A stretch of 24,644 nt of DNA from the NCBI GenBank assembly GCA_937901285.1, contig CALCHI010000369.1, positions 1 to 24,644 of the forward strand. The letters are read 5' to 3'. A model generated the notes under the pieces. It made no database searches, had not been told where the DNA came from, and saw only the letters and a program-made list of their open reading frames with translations. Source of the stretch: UBA8437 sp003445035 (lineage in GTDB: Bacteria; Planctomycetota; Planctomycetia; Planctomycetales; Planctomycetaceae). This document shows, piece after piece, positions 22,888 through 24,644 of this stretch (position 1 is the first letter of the stretch; each line of letters opens with the position of its first letter). A program made the position numbers and the translations under genes.

Positions 22888-24021
22888 TCAATTGTCATCC
22901 TCGGAGGAGAACCAGTCCATCAATGTGTCGAGGAAAGACTTGCGGTGGGGCGAGACGTTGGCCTGTTCGATTTCGGCCAGTTGCCGAAGCAGCTCCTCCT
23001 GTTCGTCGCCGAGTTTGCTCGGCACTTCGACCTGCACCTCGACCATCAGGTTCCCCGCCCGTCCACCTCGGGGGTCTGGCATTCCCCCGCCGCGGATCTG
23101 GAAGACATGTCCCGGCTGCGTGCCGGAAGGGACCTCAAGAGAATGGCGTCCCTCGAGCACCGGGATATCGATCTCGGCTCCCAGCGCGGCCTGGGTGAAG
23201 GTGATCGGGACCTGGCAGACCAGGTGCGGTCCTTCGCGTCGGAACAGCTGGTGTTCTCGGACCTCGATATCCACGTATAGGTCTCCGCGGGGTCCGCTCA
23301 GTCCACCCGGCTCACCCTCGCCCCGCAGGCAGAGTCTCATGCCCGAATCGATCCCGGCCGGAATCTTGACATCGAGCGTTACCGGTCGGGGCACCTGCCC
23401 CCCGCCCCGGCAATCGTCACACTTGTCGCGGATGATCTGCCCTTCGCCACGGCAAGCCGGGCAGGTGGTCTGAACGCTGAAAATGCCCTGCGACTGCACA
23501 ACGCGTCCATGTCCTCCACAGTAGTCACACGATTCGGCCTCACTGCCCGGCCGGGCACCGCTGCCGCTGCAGGTGGCACACGATTCGTGGCGGGAGATCT
23601 CGATGGTTCTCGAGCACCCGGAGGCCGCGTCGGGCAGATCGATCGACAACCCGGTCTGCAGGTGGTTGCCTCGTCGAGGCCGCTGCCGGCCGGCCTGTCG
23701 ACTGCCACCCAGTCCAAAGCCGTCGAAGATGTCGCCGAACATGCTGAAGATGTCGCCGACGTCGGTGAACCCCGGCTGGTGGCCGCCGCCGCCCTGCAAC
23801 CCGGCGTGACCAAAACGATCGTAACGGGCCCGCTTGTCCGGATTGCTGAGCACCTCGAACGCCTCGGCCGCCTCCTTGAACCTCTCGACCGCCGACTCGT
23901 CGTCGGGGTTGCGGTCGGGATGGTTCTTCAGCGCGATCTTCTTGTACGACTTCTTGATCTCCACCGCGTCGGCGTCCTGCGCCAAGCCGAGGACCTCGTA
24001 ATAGTCGCGTTTCTCAGGCAT
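22888..24021 (-). CDS. dnaJ: DnaJ (Hsp40) cochaperone
   Basis: Stimulates DnaK ATPase and delivers unfolded clients. The 377-residue type I DnaJ has a J-domain (5-70) with HPD at 34-36, then a Gly/Phe-rich linker (72-106; GDIFSMFGDIFDGFG). Four zinc repeats follow: CATCSGSG (148-155), CDYCGGHG (165-172), CPACRGEG (187-194) and CDDCRGGG (201-208). The C-terminal substrate-binding domains come next, with DVKIPAGIDSGMRL and GRHSLEVPSGTQPG. The ATG at 24021 starts the J-domain directly (MPEKRDYYEVLG); the frame is open a little further upstream, but that part has no J-domain similarity. It is 131 bases downstream of groEL, with a likely terminator between, so it may have its own promoter or depend on read-through. 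It is probably co-transcribed with grpE and the fmdB-like gene. Confidence 0.96.
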   Translation of the reverse strand: MPEKRDYYEVLGLAQDADAVEIKKSYKKIALKNHPDRNPDDESAVERFKEAAEAFEVLSNPDKRARYDRFGHAGLQGGGGHQPGFTDVGDIFSMFGDIFDGFGLGGSRQAGRQRPRRGNHLQTGLSIDLPDAASGCSRTIEISRHESCATCSGSGARPGSEAESCDYCGGHGRVVQSQGIFSVQTTCPACRGEGQIIRDKCDDCRGGGQVPRPVTLDVKIPAGIDSGMRLCLRGEGEPGGLSGPRGDLYVDIEVREHQLFRREGPHLVCQVPITFTQAALGAEIDIPVLEGRHSLEVPSGTQPGHVFQIRGGGMPDPRGGRAGNLMVEVQVEVPSKLGDEQEELLRQLAEIEQANVSPHRKSFLDTLMDWFSSEDDN

Positions 24022-24079
24022 GAGAAGTCGTGCGGAAAGAGAATCGGAAGGGAACGGGGAAAACGTGTTGGTGAAGGGG

Positions 24080-24118
24080 GCAAAGAAACGAGCCACCCCC
24101 TGGTTTCAAGGAGGTGGC
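24080..24118 (-). terminator. Likely intrinsic terminator of groEL
   Basis: On the minus strand a hairpin (24118-24092) has GCCACC pairing with GGTGGC, extended by 3 more pairs after one mismatch, with a loop of about 7 bases. A T-rich tail follows directly (TCGTTTCTTTG, 24091-24081). It lies 35 bases after the groEL stop. Confidence 0.6.
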
Positions 24119-24152
24119 CCGTGGGGTGATCATGTCGGGAAAAACGGTTCGC

Positions 24153-24644
24153 TCAGCGAATCGCTCCTTCCACCTTCGGTTTCTCGCCACCCTCGAGGTC
24201 ATCGGTGCGGGTGACCAGGACCTCGGTGGTCAACATCAACGCGGCGATCGAGGCGGCATTGGACAGGGCACTGGTGACCACCTTGGCCGGGTCAATCACG
24301 CCGCGTTCGTACATGTCGACGAACCCGCCGGTCTCGACGTCGTAGCCGATGTTGGCCTTCTGTCCCCGAACCTCGTCAGCCACCACCGAGCCATCCTCGC
24401 CGCAGTTCTCTGCGATCTGACGAATCGGAGCTTCCAGGGCCCGGGCAACGATCTGGACACCGATCTTCTCGTCCCCTCTGGCCTTGACCTCCTCGACCGT
24501 ATCGATGGTCCGCAACAGGGCGACTCCACCTCCGGGCAGGATGCCTTCCTCGACACTGGCGCGGGTGGCGTGCAGGGCATCCTCCATCCGGGCCTTGGTC
24601 TGCTTCATCTCGGTTTCGGTGGCGGCTCCGACCGAGATGATGGC
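24153..24644 (-). CDS. groEL: GroEL (Hsp60) chaperonin, C-terminal 163 residues only
   Basis: GroEL forms the double-ring folding chamber with GroES. The part in the window starts in frame at the right edge with AIISVGAATETEMKQTKAR and continues through MEDALHATRASVEEGILPGGG, the well-known equatorial-domain block holding the late ATP-site Gly residues. IGYDVETGGFVDMYERGVIDPAKV and ALSNAASIAALMLTTE follow, all standard GroEL sequence. The tail ends EGGEKPKVEGAIR, without the GGM repeats of the classic C-terminus. The N-terminal ~380 residues, and any groES, lie beyond the window. Order groEL, dnaJ, grpE, fmdB-like on one strand makes this a heat-shock cluster. The seen part has no frameshift. 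Confidence 0.97.
   Translation of the reverse strand, partial: AIISVGAATETEMKQTKARMEDALHATRASVEEGILPGGGVALLRTIDTVEEVKARGDEKIGVQIVARALEAPIRQIAENCGEDGSVVADEVRGQKANIGYDVETGGFVDMYERGVIDPAKVVTSALSNAASIAALMLTTEVLVTRTDDLEGGEKPKVEGAIR

Overview
The window is a GC-rich bacterial chromosome segment from a planctomycete (phylum Planctomycetota). The call rests on two DUF1501 proteins with twin-arginine leaders, a DUF1549/DUF1553 protein paired with one of them, a twin-arginine sugar-phosphate-isomerase-like TIM barrel, a eukaryote-type UDP-sugar pyrophosphorylase, and a small 'IRRECxxIRxxWS' protein of a type I associate with this phylum. Nineteen protein genes are supported, two of them cut by the window edges. 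I saw no tRNA, rRNA, CRISPR array, insertion sequence or prophage.

Layout. (1) 1-2291, minus strand: a compact cluster of a secreted TIM-barrel isomerase-like protein, a DUF5658-type membrane protein and, from a GTG start overlapping the previous stop, a UDP-N-acetylhexosamine pyrophosphorylase that runs off the left edge. (2) 2309-6817, plus strand: leucyl-tRNA synthetase (leuS) and a lone DUF1501 protein, each behind a readable sigma70-like promoter. (3) 6827-8596, minus: a secreted protein of unknown function. (4) 8800-12973, plus: four overlapping genes, namely mannose-1-phosphate guanylyltransferase, RuvX/YqgF and two membrane-anchored SGNH-hydrolase-like proteins; this looks like one translationally coupled operon. 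(5) 13056-15401, plus: a short-chain dehydrogenase and a D-aminoacylase-type amidohydrolase. (6) 15402-15803: a lower-GC, hairpin-rich stretch leading into a 61-residue protein with a strong ribosome binding site. (7) 15790-17899: a five-haem cytochrome c on the minus strand, divergent from a second short-chain dehydrogenase. (8) 17904-21630, minus: a DUF1553/DUF1549 gene followed by its DUF1501 partner. (9) 21739-24644, minus: the chaperone cluster groEL (C-terminal part), dnaJ, grpE and a FmdB-type zinc-ribbon gene, with a likely intrinsic terminator between groEL and dnaJ.

How the genes work together. Three sets make functional sense: the chaperone cluster (GroEL, then DnaJ/GrpE as the DnaK cochaperones); the DUF1553/DUF1501 pair, a recurrent exported planctomycete pair of unknown role; and the manC-ruvX-SGNH-SGNH operon, where GDP-mannose supply next to two SGNH-like membrane proteins suggests cell-surface glycan synthesis and acyl modification (inference). 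The truncated UDP-sugar pyrophosphorylase at the left edge also fits envelope sugar metabolism.

No convincing new defence or mobile system is visible. The best unexplained structure is the 215-base region at 15402-15617, which has four perfect hairpins and an exact TTGACA hexamer before the 61-residue gene.
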